Source: CAYMTR01 sp964393405 (lineage in GTDB: Bacteria > Bacteroidota > Bacteroidia > Bacteroidales > Prolixibacteraceae). Taken from it: DNA of 64,000 nt. The stretch spans positions 1 to 64,000 of the forward strand of contig CAYMTR010000003.1 of the NCBI GenBank assembly GCA_964393405.1, given 5' to 3'. The position numbers and the translations under genes were made by a program. Positions 1 through 9,771 of the stretch are shown one piece after another. The stretch's first letter is position 1. Each line of letters starts with the position of its first letter. The notes beneath the pieces are model-generated. The model searched no databases, was not told the DNA's origin, and worked only from the letters and a program-made list of their open reading frames with translations.

Positions 1-133
1 CTTAGAATAGTTAGTTCTACTTCAATGCATTCTTATAAAATGGTTAAGTATTGAACGGATAAAATTCCATATGTAGCATTATTTTACTTAATCTTCCGAT
101 ATTTATAAGAGATTTGTTTATCCTTCAATTTTA

Positions 134-1063
134 ATGAAAAGTGCTGAAATGAATTCAATTATCAAAGTAGAAAACCTTCAGAAAAAGTTTGGGGAATTTA
201 CTGCAGTAGATGATTTAAATTTCTCGATTTTCGAAAACGAGATATTCGGTCTGCTTGGTCCTAATGGTGCAGGAAAAACAACTACTATAAATATGATTTG
301 TGGTCTGTTACCTCAAACCTCTGGTTCGATTGTTTTTGGAGGTGGTAAAGACCGAAAGTCGATGATCGGTTATTGTCCACAGGAAAATATTTTCTATCCT
401 AAACTTACATGTTTTGAACAGGTAGTCTTTGCCGGACTAATGTATGGTGTTTCAACATCCGTCTTGAAGGAAAGGGCTAAACAACATCTTGAGTTGCTTG
501 GTTTAGAGGATAAAATGAATGTCATGGCTTTAAAGTTATCAGGAGGAATGAAGAGAAGGCTCAATATATGTCTGGCAATTATTCATGATCCTGAAGTACT
601 TATACTTGATGAGCCTGAAGCTGGGCTTGATCCTCAAAGCCGGTTGCTGGTCAGAGATTTTATTAAGAAGTTCGGAAAAGAAAAAACTGTTGTTCTTACG
701 ACTCATAATATGGATGAGGCAGACCGTCTTGCAGACCGACTCGCTATAATCGATCATGGAAAACTTCTGCTTCTTGATACTCCACGAAATATAAAGAAGA
801 GCATAGGGGAGGGGGACATACTTGAGATTTGTCTTGAAAACGGAAATGCGGACTTATTGGCCAAACAAATAAGGCATATTTCGCCTGATGTAAAAATCAG
901 TGATAACTCCCTGTTCATCAAAAAGAATAATGTGATTGAGTGTTTGGGTGAAGTAAAAAAGATTGCTGACGAAAACGGAATGAAGATTTCGGAAATAAGG
1001 CTTCGCGAGAATACCCTTGAAGATGTGTTTATTCATTTAACCGGAAGAAACTTACGCCAATGA
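134..1063 (+). CDS. ABC-2 type transporter ATP-binding protein
   Basis: Cytoplasmic ATPase subunit expected to drive an ABC-2 exporter with the next gene. The 309-residue protein has Walker A (GPNGAGKTT, about residues 42-50), the signature LSGG near 136, Walker B with LILDEPEAGLD near 155-163, and the switch histidine in TTHN near 190. After the nucleotide-binding domain there is a C-terminal extension of about 90 residues, usual for drug, lipid or Na+ exporter ATPases (CcmA/NatA-like COG1131). The first ATG is at 134; a second in-frame ATG at 149 begins directly before the ABC fold and could be the true start. The stop overlaps the permease start (ATGA), so the two are translationally coupled. 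The substrate cannot be read from sequence. Confidence 0.93.
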   Translation: MKSAEMNSIIKVENLQKKFGEFTAVDDLNFSIFENEIFGLLGPNGAGKTTTINMICGLLPQTSGSIVFGGGKDRKSMIGYCPQENIFYPKLTCFEQVVFAGLMYGVSTSVLKERAKQHLELLGLEDKMNVMALKLSGGMKRRLNICLAIIHDPEVLILDEPEAGLDPQSRLLVRDFIKKFGKEKTVVLTTHNMDEADRLADRLAIIDHGKLLLLDTPRNIKKSIGEGDILEICLENGNADLLAKQIRHISPDVKISDNSLFIKKNNVIECLGEVKKIADENGMKISEIRLRENTLEDVFIHLTGRNLRQ

Positions 1064-2226
1064 AAACACTGAGCATAATTCTGAAAAGTATAAAAGAGCA
1101 GATAAGGAACTTTTGGGTTTTGTTGTTGACTTTATCAATGGGGCCATTCTTCATCTTTGTGTATTACCTGATAACGGAAACTACTAAAGTTCAGTATGAT
1201 ATTAAGATTGTTAATCAGGATAAAGGTATCGTGCTTGATGATCAGTCTTTTAATTATGGAGACCATATGATTGGTTTCTTCAAAGATTTTGAGTTCGACA
1301 TAAATTCGATGCCGTTTAAAGTAACAGAGGCTGAAAATAGAGAAACGGCAATTGAGGAAGTGAAAAAAGGGGATATTGATGTTATTATTGTTGTTGATCC
1401 AGATTTTTCGCAATCAATTGAAAAACAACAATTAAAAGATACTTCATTTGTAGCAAAGGTTGAATTCATAGGAGACCTGACAAAGACGCCGTATCTGATT
1501 GGGGCTGTATGGGCAAACGAGGCTTTAAATGAATTTATTAATCGGTCGACTGACACTCGACGTTTGGTTCAAGTACAAGAGACAGCACTTGGTTCATCGG
1601 GATATATGTCTGATTTTCAGATGATGGTACCCGGCTTGCTGATTGTTTCTCTCATAATGTTGATGTTTACAGCAAGTATTGCTTTTGTGTCGGAAGTCGA
1701 AAATAAAACAATAATGCGGTTGAAGCTATCAAAATTGAGGACAATGGAATTTCTGGCAGGGAATACAATTGTTCAGCTTTTGGTTGGAATATTTTCAGTG
1801 GTATTGACATTGATAATAGCGGTTTTGCTGGGTTACGAATATTCGGGCTCATTGTTGATAATGGTTCTTATTGCGGGATTGACGAGTCTTTCGTTAATCG
1901 CTTTCAGTTTGATAATTGCGGCAGTCACAAAAACCGCAGGTGAAGTTTTAGTAGTAGGCAACTTCCCGATGTTTCTGTTTATGTTTTTTACTGGAGCAGC
2001 CTTTCCGCTTAAAAGCGATCCTTTGTTTTCGGTGTTTGGTTACCCTATCAATTTTCAGGGGCTTATGACACCTACACATGCGATTTCCGCATTGAACAAG
2101 ACTTTGACAATGAATATGGACATTGTGAGTATCCTCCCTGAAATAATCGCAATACTCACTTTAACGATAATATATTTCTTTATTGGGGCGTTGATTTTTA
2201 ACAGGAGGCACCTAAAACTGAACTAG
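1060..2226 (+). CDS. ABC-2 type transporter permease
   Basis: Membrane subunit of the exporter begun by the preceding ATPase gene (4-nt overlap). The 388-residue protein has the ABC-2 (YhgE/YhfI-like) topology: one N-terminal membrane helix around residues 20-40, a large hydrophilic extracytoplasmic domain to about residue 185, then five or six hydrophobic helices up to a basic C-terminus. No substrate-specific motif is evident. It belongs to the same broad class as the permease at 34296, but the extracytoplasmic domains do not look alike. The family is secure and the cargo unknown. Confidence 0.9.
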   Translation: MKTLSIILKSIKEQIRNFWVLLLTLSMGPFFIFVYYLITETTKVQYDIKIVNQDKGIVLDDQSFNYGDHMIGFFKDFEFDINSMPFKVTEAENRETAIEEVKKGDIDVIIVVDPDFSQSIEKQQLKDTSFVAKVEFIGDLTKTPYLIGAVWANEALNEFINRSTDTRRLVQVQETALGSSGYMSDFQMMVPGLLIVSLIMLMFTASIAFVSEVENKTIMRLKLSKLRTMEFLAGNTIVQLLVGIFSVVLTLIIAVLLGYEYSGSLLIMVLIAGLTSLSLIAFSLIIAAVTKTAGEVLVVGNFPMFLFMFFTGAAFPLKSDPLFSVFGYPINFQGLMTPTHAISALNKTLTMNMDIVSILPEIIAILTLTIIYFFIGALIFNRRHLKLN

Positions 2227-2247
2227 AATATAATAAAATGATTTTAT

Positions 2248-2973
2248 ATGATTACTATAGAGGAAATTGCAAGTATGATCGATCATTCGATTCTTCATCC
2301 AACATTTACAGATTCTGATCTTATAAATAATTGTGATATAGCATTAAAATATGATGTTGCTACAGTATGTGTAAAGCCGTATCATGTAAAAATGGCTGCT
2401 GATTATCTGAAGGGCAGCAATGTAGGTGTGTGTGCAGTAATAGGTTTTCCTCACGGAAACAGTACAATTGACATCAAGGAAAAAGAAACCATACAGGTTA
2501 TACGTGATGGGGCAACTGAAGTCGATATGGTAATAAATATTGGTAAGGCAATACAGCACGACTGGGACTATCTGAGTGAGGAAATAAGGATTGTGAATAT
2601 TGAGTGCCTCAGCAATAATGCAATACTTAAGGTAATCTTTGAAAATGATTATCTTACAAGTGATGAGGATAAGATAAAATTATGTGGGATATGCAATTTT
2701 AATGATGTTGCATTTGTAAAAACATCAACCGGATATGGATTTGTTAAAGGGAAGGATGGAAATTACAACTATAATGGAGCTACTGAGCACGATATTAAGT
2801 TAATGCGGAAATATTGCAAGCCTTCAGTTCAAATTAAAGCTGCTGGAGGGATAAGAAACCTGGATCAGCTATTGAAGGTTAGGAGTTGGGGTGTTACAAG
2901 AGTAGGTGCCACTGCTACTGAAGCAATAATTGAAGAGGCCAAAAAGATTTACATTATAAAGATAGCCCGATAA
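2248..2973 (+). CDS. deoC: Deoxyribose-phosphate aldolase
   Basis: Cleaves 2-deoxyribose 5-phosphate to glyceraldehyde 3-phosphate and acetaldehyde in deoxynucleoside catabolism. The 241-residue TIM-barrel protein shows the DeoC hallmarks: TVCVKPYHV near the N-terminus, EVDMVINIG in the middle, the Schiff-base lysine in VAFVKTSTGYG (K158), and a phosphate-binding IKAAGGIRN segment near residue 200. It lies 21 bp after the ABC permease on the same strand, so it may share that transcript, although the functions are unrelated. An out-of-frame ATG sits ten bases upstream. The start is the only well-placed in-frame ATG. No intrinsic terminator is obvious behind it. Confidence 0.95.
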   Translation: MITIEEIASMIDHSILHPTFTDSDLINNCDIALKYDVATVCVKPYHVKMAADYLKGSNVGVCAVIGFPHGNSTIDIKEKETIQVIRDGATEVDMVINIGKAIQHDWDYLSEEIRIVNIECLSNNAILKVIFENDYLTSDEDKIKLCGICNFNDVAFVKTSTGYGFVKGKDGNYNYNGATEHDIKLMRKYCKPSVQIKAAGGIRNLDQLLKVRSWGVTRVGATATEAIIEEAKKIYIIKIAR

Positions 2974-3161
2974 TATTTAAGTACTTACCCGATTTTTAGG
3001 AATTAATATTTTATTCTTCATTTCAGTCTATACTGAATCTGAGGTGTTATAAAAATGTTAATAAATCAAAAAATATACTTTCACGATTAAACTTTAACCT
3101 TTCTTTGGTGTCTACTTAAGTGTTATAAATCAGAGAAGGAATTTAATTAATTTAAAAATAG

Positions 3162-5624
3162 ATGAATAGGTTAGTTTTTACAGCAATATTGTTATTGTTT
3201 TTTTCTAGTTCAATTTTTTCACAGCCATCAGGATATCCCTCATCAGCACCACGTATTGGGACAATTTCAGGGAAGTTAGTTGAAAAAGGGAGCAACACTC
3301 CTCTGGAGTATGCAAACGTTGCAATTTACTCAGCAAAAGACTCATCTCTGGCAGGTGGAGGCATAGCTGACTCGAAAGGCTTGTTTAGCATTACAAATCT
3401 AGCACCCGGTAAGTATTATCTTGATGCAAAATTTATTGGGTTTGAGCACACAAAGATTTCAGATATAAAGATTGGCAGGGAAAGCATAAGTGTTGACCTT
3501 GGAATATTAGAACTTATACCTGCATCGGAAAACCTTGGTGAAGTAAGTGTTTATGCACAGGAAAAGCCAATAGCATATGAAATAGATAAGAAAATTGTTG
3601 ACCCGAGTCATTTCCCGACAGCTGCAAATGGAACAGCTGTTGATGTGCTGGCAAATACACCTTCTGTTTCAGTTGATATAGAAGGAAATGTAAGTTTAAG
3701 GGGAAGTTCAAATTTCACTGTTCTTATTGATGGCAGGCCAACACCTTTTTCTGCATCAGATGCTCTTGAGCAAATACCTGCAAGCACAATACGTACAATC
3801 GAGATAATTACCAATCCATCAGCTAAATTTGATCCAGATGGGAATGCAGGAATTATAAACATTAATCTTAAGAAAACTAAGATGACAGGGATTAGTGGTA
3901 TAGTAAATGCAACAGGAGATACTTACGGCTCATTGTCTGGCGATTTTTTGTTAAACCTCAAGACCGGCAAATTTAATTTCTTCCTTGGAGGAAATCTTGC
4001 TGATAGAAGGCATGGAGGTGAATTTGAAATGCTTAATAAAACTTTTGGAGAAGATACACTTACTACAATTTCAGTTGGAGAAAACGATAGAGCGCGTCTT
4101 TCGAGGTCCTTAAAGGCTGGTGTTGATTTCTTTATTAACGATTATAACACCATTTCTTTTAGCGGTAATATTAATGGGAGATCAAACAATAGTGGAGGAG
4201 TCAGAAGTTTTCAAGAAAGTTCCACCAACGGATATCTTTTAAACACTCTTACAAAGAGTTATGATTTTGGAGATGGTCTAAACTATTCTTTTAGCCTTGA
4301 TTACAAAAAGACTTTTGAGAAAAAGGGACAGGAATTTACTGCTTACTTGTTTTATAGGTCGGGCCAAAATGAAGATAATTCGAGTTATGACCAGTTTATA
4401 AATGATACTATTTTTTATAAAGGACAAAAAGATTGGGAGATAGGTACTGACGATGATGTCAGATTCAAGTTAGACTATGTTCATCCGATAACTGACAAAA
4501 TGAAGTTTGAAACAGGTTTTCAGTCAAGGTTGGGCAAAAGTTTTGAATGGAACGACGTTCACTGGTATTCAGAGAAAGATGATTATACGCCTTCATCAAG
4601 TTCACCTTATTATACTGATTCTGATCACAGAGAAAATATTCATTCAATTTATGCAACCTTCAGTAATGGGGGTAAAGTATTTGGATATCAGCTCGGATTA
4701 AGGTCTGAGTACACTGACAGGCAAATAACATATTCAGGATCAAACGAAGTATACGGAATTGACAGATGGGATTTCTTTCCTACAGCACATCTTTCATTTC
4801 ATATTTCTGATAAACATCAGCTTACAACAAGCTACACAAGAAGAATTCAAAGACCAAGAGGGTGGTTTCTTGAACCTTTTAAAACATATACCGATGCCTA
4901 TAATATAAGGCAGGGTAATCCGGCTCTCGAACCTGAATATATCGATTCTTATGAAATGGGATATCAATTTCAATTAAATAAAGGATTTATTTCTGCAGAA
5001 ATTTATCATAGACAGACAAACAATAAGATTGAGAATGTAAGAAGCGTATATGCTGAAAATGTAATGTTGCAAACTTTCTCAAATATTGGTACTGACTATT
5101 CCACAGGTGTAGAATTTATGGGAAATTACAATATCACAAAATGGTGGGTTGCAAATCTTATGGGTAATCTGTACAACTACCGGATAAAGGGTCAGTTATA
5201 CGGAAACGAAGTTGACCAGTCGAGTATCAACTGGCATGCACGCCTAAGTAATACTTTTATTATTACAAAGACAACAAAAATTCAGGTTGACGGGATGTAT
5301 AACAGTCCGACTACTTCTGCCCAAGGAAACAGAGATGGTTTCGCATTTACGAACATAGCGGTAAGGCAGGATTTATTTAAAAATAAGCTGAACATTACAC
5401 TTTCTGTGAGGGATGTTTTAAATACTGCAAAGTTTGGATTTGAATCGACAGGTCCTAATTTCTATTCTAAATCGAAGATGGATATGAGGTCACCAATTGT
5501 TTCGTTAACCCTTTCTTACAAAATAAATAACTACAGGCAGCAAAGAAAGAATGGGGAGAACGGGGAAAGAATTGAAAACGGAGGCAGCGAAATGATGGAA
5601 TATGGTGCAGAAGGTATGGAGTAA
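3162..5624 (+). CDS. TonB-dependent receptor-like outer-membrane protein
   Basis: Outer-membrane protein of 820 residues. It has a signal peptide (about 1-20), a carboxypeptidase-regulatory beta-sandwich domain (about 33-120, containing GTISGKLVEKGSNTPLEYA), a plug domain (about 130-240, with SLRGSSNFTVLIDGRPTP), and a beta-barrel of the outer membrane beta-barrel family 3 type. It is the kind of receptor that Bacteroidota use without a SusD partner, and no SusD lies nearby. Substrate unknown. The barrel appears to end at VSLTLSYKINNY and is followed by about 35 polar, Gly/Glu/Asn-rich residues, which is odd because barrels usually end on the last aromatic strand. A purine-rich stretch (gagaagga) about 22 bp upstream is a weak ribosome site. 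The gene is probably monocistronic: a fresh -7 box follows it. Confidence 0.9.
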   Translation: MNRLVFTAILLLFFSSSIFSQPSGYPSSAPRIGTISGKLVEKGSNTPLEYANVAIYSAKDSSLAGGGIADSKGLFSITNLAPGKYYLDAKFIGFEHTKISDIKIGRESISVDLGILELIPASENLGEVSVYAQEKPIAYEIDKKIVDPSHFPTAANGTAVDVLANTPSVSVDIEGNVSLRGSSNFTVLIDGRPTPFSASDALEQIPASTIRTIEIITNPSAKFDPDGNAGIININLKKTKMTGISGIVNATGDTYGSLSGDFLLNLKTGKFNFFLGGNLADRRHGGEFEMLNKTFGEDTLTTISVGENDRARLSRSLKAGVDFFINDYNTISFSGNINGRSNNSGGVRSFQESSTNGYLLNTLTKSYDFGDGLNYSFSLDYKKTFEKKGQEFTAYLFYRSGQNEDNSSYDQFINDTIFYKGQKDWEIGTDDDVRFKLDYVHPITDKMKFETGFQSRLGKSFEWNDVHWYSEKDDYTPSSSSPYYTDSDHRENIHSIYATFSNGGKVFGYQLGLRSEYTDRQITYSGSNEVYGIDRWDFFPTAHLSFHISDKHQLTTSYTRRIQRPRGWFLEPFKTYTDAYNIRQGNPALEPEYIDSYEMGYQFQLNKGFISAEIYHRQTNNKIENVRSVYAENVMLQTFSNIGTDYSTGVEFMGNYNITKWWVANLMGNLYNYRIKGQLYGNEVDQSSINWHARLSNTFIITKTTKIQVDGMYNSPTTSAQGNRDGFAFTNIAVRQDLFKNKLNITLSVRDVLNTAKFGFESTGPNFYSKSKMDMRSPIVSLTLSYKINNYRQQRKNGENGERIENGGSEMMEYGAEGME

Positions 5625-5655
5625 AAGTTGATATTTTAGTTTGACTTCATTTTAT

Positions 5656-5663
5656 TACCTTTG
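5656..5663 (+). promoter_or_regulatory. Bacteroidota -7 promoter box for the RluA-type gene
   Basis: Exact match to TAnnTTTG (TACCTTTG), about 60 bp before the start codon at 5725 and inside the 100-bp gap after the receptor gene. No TTG at the usual 17-23 bp upstream distance is present, so only the -7 element supports it. Confidence 0.5.
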
Positions 5664-5724
5664 TGGCATTGGTTTACAGTTTTCAATTTAGAAAAATACT
5701 GTATTGAAATTCCATTAGTGAAAT

Positions 5725-6624
5725 ATGAAAAAATCAGATAAAAACAAGAGAAAGCCAAAGCCCGACAGTGTCTTTCAGGTAAAGGAAGAAATAGAGTTGA
5801 TGGATTTCCTCCTTGAAAAGATATCCTTCAAAAATAAAAACAACGTAAAAAGTTTGCTTGTTAACCATCAGGTTGAGGTGAATGGTAAGCCTATTTCAAA
5901 GCACAACCATAAGTTAAAACCCTCATCAGAAGTTACAATAAAATGGGAAAGGTCGCCTGTAACAAAGTCATTCCGAGGATTTTCGATTGTTTTTGAAGAT
6001 GAGTATATTATTGTAATTGATAAGCATGCAGGAATTCTGTCAGTAGCATCAGAAAGTGAAAGAGACCATACTGCATACAGCTTCCTCAGTAAGCACGTAA
6101 AAAGGGGAGGTCCTGATAAAAAGATATTTATCGTTCACAGACTTGACAAGGAAACTTCAGGACTAATGGTTTTTGCTAAAAGTCAGGAAGTACAGCATAT
6201 TATGCAGGACAATTGGAGGGATGTATTAGTTGAGCGTGCATATATTGCAATTGTTGAGGGAGTTATGGAAGATGATGAAGGAGAAATTTCATCATACTTA
6301 CATGAGACTAGTGCGCATATTGTGTATTCAGATCAAAACGCTGAAGGAGGGAAGAAAGCAGTTACAAAATTTAAAGTTCTTAAGCGCAAAGAAGATTACA
6401 CTCTTGTAGAGGCAAGGCTTCAAACAGGAAGGAAGAACCAGATCAGGGTTCACATGAAGGAGATAGGCCACCCGATTGTCAACGATAAAAAATATGGATC
6501 AACAATTAACCCTATTAATCGCTTAGGGCTTCATTCAAAAATATTAAGCTTTGTTCATCCGATATCTAAAAAGGTAATGAGGTTTGAAACGCCTATGCCC
6601 AGGAAATTTACTTACCTGTTTTAA
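5725..6624 (+). CDS. RluA-family pseudouridine synthase with S4 domain
   Basis: Isomerises specific uridines in rRNA (or tRNA) to pseudouridine. The 299-residue protein has a basic N-terminus, an S4-like RNA-binding domain (about 18-75), and the RluA catalytic domain with HRLDKETSGLMVF near residue 138, in which the aspartate is the nucleophile. The RKNQIRVHM motif follows near residue 232. Domain order and size fit the RluC/RluD group, but the exact target uridine cannot be assigned. The aldo/keto reductase gene follows 18 bp downstream. A second, shorter RluA-type gene without S4 domain lies at 42041. Confidence 0.92.
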   Translation: MKKSDKNKRKPKPDSVFQVKEEIELMDFLLEKISFKNKNNVKSLLVNHQVEVNGKPISKHNHKLKPSSEVTIKWERSPVTKSFRGFSIVFEDEYIIVIDKHAGILSVASESERDHTAYSFLSKHVKRGGPDKKIFIVHRLDKETSGLMVFAKSQEVQHIMQDNWRDVLVERAYIAIVEGVMEDDEGEISSYLHETSAHIVYSDQNAEGGKKAVTKFKVLKRKEDYTLVEARLQTGRKNQIRVHMKEIGHPIVNDKKYGSTINPINRLGLHSKILSFVHPISKKVMRFETPMPRKFTYLF

Positions 6625-6642
6625 GAACTATAACTTATCGAA

Positions 6643-7470
6643 ATGAAGATAACTGATATAAATGGGACTTTGACGTTGAATAACGGTATGGAAATGCCTT
6701 ATTTAGGTCTTGGAACATGGAAATCGGCTGAGGGGGCTGAGGTTAAAGAATCAGTCAAGAGTGCACTTAAAATAGGTTATAAGCTGATTGATACTGCTAC
6801 TTTATATCAGAATGAAAAAGGAATTGGAGAAGCTTTAAAAGAGTCAGGAATTAAAAGGGAAGATATTTTCATTACTTCAAAGGTCTGGAACGACGACCTT
6901 GGATTTGGATCAACATTAAAGGCTTATGACAAAAGCTGTAAACTGCTTGGCACTGACTATCTTGATTTATATCTGATTCACTGGCCGGTGAAGGGGAAAT
7001 ATATTGAATCGTGGAAGGCTTTAGAGAAAATATACAAAGAGGGTAGGGTGAAAGCAATTGGAATTAGCAATTTCTTAAAACCTCACCTTGATAAATTATT
7101 GGAAGTAGCAGAAATTGTTCCTGCTGTCAATCAAATGGAGTTTCATCCGTACATTATTCAGCAAGACCTTATTAGTTTTTGCAGGGAGAAAGGCATTGTT
7201 TATCAGGCGTGGGGACCTTTAATTTTCGGAAAAGCATTTGAAGAACCAATACTAAAGGAAATTGGTGAAAAATACAACAAGAATGAAGCTCAGGTTGTTC
7301 TTCGCTGGGATCTTCAAAAAGGAGTACTGACTATTCCTAAGTCAGTAAAGTATGACAGAATTAAATCAAATTCAGAAATATTTGATTTTGAATTAAGCAA
7401 TGAGGATATGATAAAGATAGACTCTCTTGACCGTAATGAGAGACTTGGTTATGATCCAATGCTAGTTTGA
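6643..7470 (+). CDS. Aldo/keto reductase
   Basis: NAD(P)H-dependent reductase of aldehydes or ketones, 275 residues, the normal length for the AKR5-like group (2,5-diketo-D-gluconate reductase type). The catalytic tetrad is visible: Asp and Tyr in IDTATLYQNE (about 49-58), Lys in FITSKVWN (about 79), and His in LYLIHWP (about 112). The cofactor-binding end has IPKSVKYDRIKSN near residue 240. It follows the pseudouridine synthase by 18 bp and is probably cotranscribed. The physiological substrate cannot be inferred. Confidence 0.93.
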   Translation: MKITDINGTLTLNNGMEMPYLGLGTWKSAEGAEVKESVKSALKIGYKLIDTATLYQNEKGIGEALKESGIKREDIFITSKVWNDDLGFGSTLKAYDKSCKLLGTDYLDLYLIHWPVKGKYIESWKALEKIYKEGRVKAIGISNFLKPHLDKLLEVAEIVPAVNQMEFHPYIIQQDLISFCREKGIVYQAWGPLIFGKAFEEPILKEIGEKYNKNEAQVVLRWDLQKGVLTIPKSVKYDRIKSNSEIFDFELSNEDMIKIDSLDRNERLGYDPMLV

Positions 7471-7501
7471 TAGAAATTTAAAAAGTAAAAGTTAATATTT
7501 A

Positions 7502-8293
7502 CTAATCGCACCAGTCATCTATCAGTTTTTCATTCCAGCAATGCCAATTTTCGTCTTTATAGTAATCAGGACTCTTAACCTTTCCGTTGTTATTTGCAGA
7601 ATTCCATTCTATGTCAATGTATTTGTCACCAATACTTCTGTAAATTCTGAAATAACGGTCAAGTTCAAGTTTCGGATTTTTTCCACTTATGATATAGCTG
7701 TTTAAGTCGTCATCATTAGGTGTTACGATTGTATGCTTCAATTCAAAAGTTTTATGGTCCGGAGAAGATTCCCAATCAAGTAGAAGATTAACAGTGGGAT
7801 TTGAATGATTTTCGTAAACTGTCCATTCTGCTTTAGTTGAATCAGTTGCTGTTCCTTCAAACCATAAAAAGTCTGAGAAGCCATCTTTGCCGACTTTATC
7901 AATATACATTTCCCATTTAACTTTCTGTTTTTTAAGAGTTATGCCATTTAAAGTTGCATAATAAGTAGATCCAATTGCGGGAAATTCATAGTTCCATTGC
8001 CAGGTTTGGTCTCCTATATAAGTTGGTTCTTGATTGAAAGATGCATTAAAAGCAACTGATGGTACAAATAAAGTTGCTGAAGAAATAGTGCTGAAGAAGC
8101 CTACATTCATTGAGCTGTAGAGCCAATTTTCTATCAACATAGCACTTTTATCAGTACTCTCGTAATCGGAATAGTCGATTGAAAAAGAGCTTTCAGGAGG
8201 TAATACCGGTATAGGAGGTATAGTATCTTTCTTGCATGAGTAAAAAGTTAACATTGAAATTAGTAATGCTGTTAAGACACTTAGCTTTTTCAT
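7502..8293 (-). CDS. Putative lipoprotein, unknown function
   Basis: A 263-residue predicted lipoprotein. The N-terminus MKKLSVLTALLISML is followed by a lipobox ending in FYSC, then KKD, so the mature protein would begin at the cysteine about residue 20. The rest is rich in aromatic and polar residues (many W, Y, D) with no motif I recognise, probably a beta-rich envelope domain. An in-frame start exists 24 bases upstream (8317), but the ATG at 8293 puts the signal peptide at the N-terminus and is preferred. The gene is convergent with the aldo/keto reductase, 31 bp apart. Confidence 0.75.
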   Translation of the reverse strand: MKKLSVLTALLISMLTFYSCKKDTIPPIPVLPPESSFSIDYSDYESTDKSAMLIENWLYSSMNVGFFSTISSATLFVPSVAFNASFNQEPTYIGDQTWQWNYEFPAIGSTYYATLNGITLKKQKVKWEMYIDKVGKDGFSDFLWFEGTATDSTKAEWTVYENHSNPTVNLLLDWESSPDHKTFELKHTIVTPNDDDLNSYIISGKNPKLELDRYFRIYRSIGDKYIDIEWNSANNNGKVKSPDYYKDENWHCWNEKLIDDWCD

Positions 8294-8413
8294 AATACAA
8301 TAAATAAAGGTTAACATAGAAAAATTTGCTATTTCTAATAAAACGGAAATAGTAGTAATTAATTTTATTTAATACAATCTAAAAAGAATAATCCCTCCTA
8401 AAAGGAATGATGT

Positions 8414-9745
8414 TTATTCTTCATCAGCATTAATTATTTTACCTTCAGCAGCTTTATCGAGATACCATTTCAGTGGAAATGAAGAAGGTCTTTCGATAGG
8501 GAGTCCGTATAGTCTGTCAATAATAAGCGAAGAAAGAACTCCCAATGCTCTTGATACACCGAATAAAACAGTGTAGAAAGAATGTTCTTTAATGCCATAG
8601 TGATAAAGCAGAGCGCCTGAATAAGCATCGACATTAGGCCAAGGATTACTAATCTTGCCAATGTTGCCTAATATTGGAGGCACAACTTCGTAAAGGTTGT
8701 TTACAATACTGATGATTGGGTCTTCTTTTATATATTTTTTAGCAAACTCCATTTGAACCAAAAACCTAGGATCGGTCTGCCTTAGAACTGCATGTCCGTA
8801 ACCGGGGATCACCCTTCCTTCCTGTAAAGTTTTTTGAACGTAGGCGGCAAGCTGTTCTTTTGAAGGATTGTCAGTGCCAATATTTTCAATCATTTCAAAG
8901 ATCCAATGCATTACATCCTGGTTGGCATAACCATGCAGAGGTCCTGCCAGACCAAGCATTCCGGCAGCAAACGCATAGTGGGGGTTGCTTAAAGTAGAAC
9001 CGACAAGATGAGTTGCATGGGCTGAAACATTTCCACCTTCATGGTCGGCATGGATAACCATATAAAGTCGTAGGAGGCGTTTAATTTCTTCAGAATCATG
9101 CCCCATCATGTGGGCAAGATTTCCTGCCCAGTCAAGTCTTGGCTCCGGTTCAATATGTTTGTCTTTATAATAAAGGCGGCGGTATATATAAGCAGCAATT
9201 CTGGGGAGTCTGGCAATCAGGTTCATGACATCATCGTACATGAAATCCCAGTAGTATTTTTTATTAACACCTGAATGATATGCTTTCTGAAAAACTGACT
9301 CTGTTGCTTCAGCTACAATAGCAGCTGAAAAAATAGTCATAGGGAGAGCAGTTTTGGGCATTGAATCGATAACATCAAAAACATGCTGAGGAACTTGAGA
9401 ACGGGCAGCCCAGGCTTTAGAAATGTTCATCATGTCTTCGTACTCAGGAATTTCACCCAGAAGCATAAGATAGAACAGACCTTCAGGCAGCGGTTCCCCT
9501 TCAGGGGTTAGTCGGGGAAGTTTCTCCCTGAGCTCAGGAATTGAATAACCTCTGAATCTAATACCTTCGATAGGATCGAGTTTAGACGTTTCGGTTACTA
9601 ATCCCGGAATACCTTTCATTCCAGATAAAACCTGACCAATAGTAACATTAGCGATAACCTTATCACTATATTCATTCTTAAGTCTATTATATTCAGCAAC
9701 ACATTTACTTGCTTTTTGAAAGAATCTGTTTTTGATGTATTCCAT
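8414..9745 (-). CDS. gltA: Citrate synthase
   Basis: Condenses oxaloacetate and acetyl-CoA to citrate. The 443-residue protein resembles the eukaryotic/mitochondrial-type citrate (Si)-synthases found in some Bacteroidota. It shows GIRFRGYSIPE near residue 64, HADHEGGNVSAHATHLVGS near 230 and GPLHGYANQ near 270, with the substrate histidines in the last two, plus GYGHAVLRQTDPRF near 320. It is last in acnA-icd-gltA, 26 bp after icd, so all three enzymes from citrate synthesis to 2-oxoglutarate are encoded together. No intrinsic terminator is evident downstream. Confidence 0.96.
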   Translation of the reverse strand: MEYIKNRFFQKASKCVAEYNRLKNEYSDKVIANVTIGQVLSGMKGIPGLVTETSKLDPIEGIRFRGYSIPELREKLPRLTPEGEPLPEGLFYLMLLGEIPEYEDMMNISKAWAARSQVPQHVFDVIDSMPKTALPMTIFSAAIVAEATESVFQKAYHSGVNKKYYWDFMYDDVMNLIARLPRIAAYIYRRLYYKDKHIEPEPRLDWAGNLAHMMGHDSEEIKRLLRLYMVIHADHEGGNVSAHATHLVGSTLSNPHYAFAAGMLGLAGPLHGYANQDVMHWIFEMIENIGTDNPSKEQLAAYVQKTLQEGRVIPGYGHAVLRQTDPRFLVQMEFAKKYIKEDPIISIVNNLYEVVPPILGNIGKISNPWPNVDAYSGALLYHYGIKEHSFYTVLFGVSRALGVLSSLIIDRLYGLPIERPSSFPLKWYLDKAAEGKIINADEE

Positions 9746-9771
9746 TTTAATTTTTTTTGAATGTTATTGGT

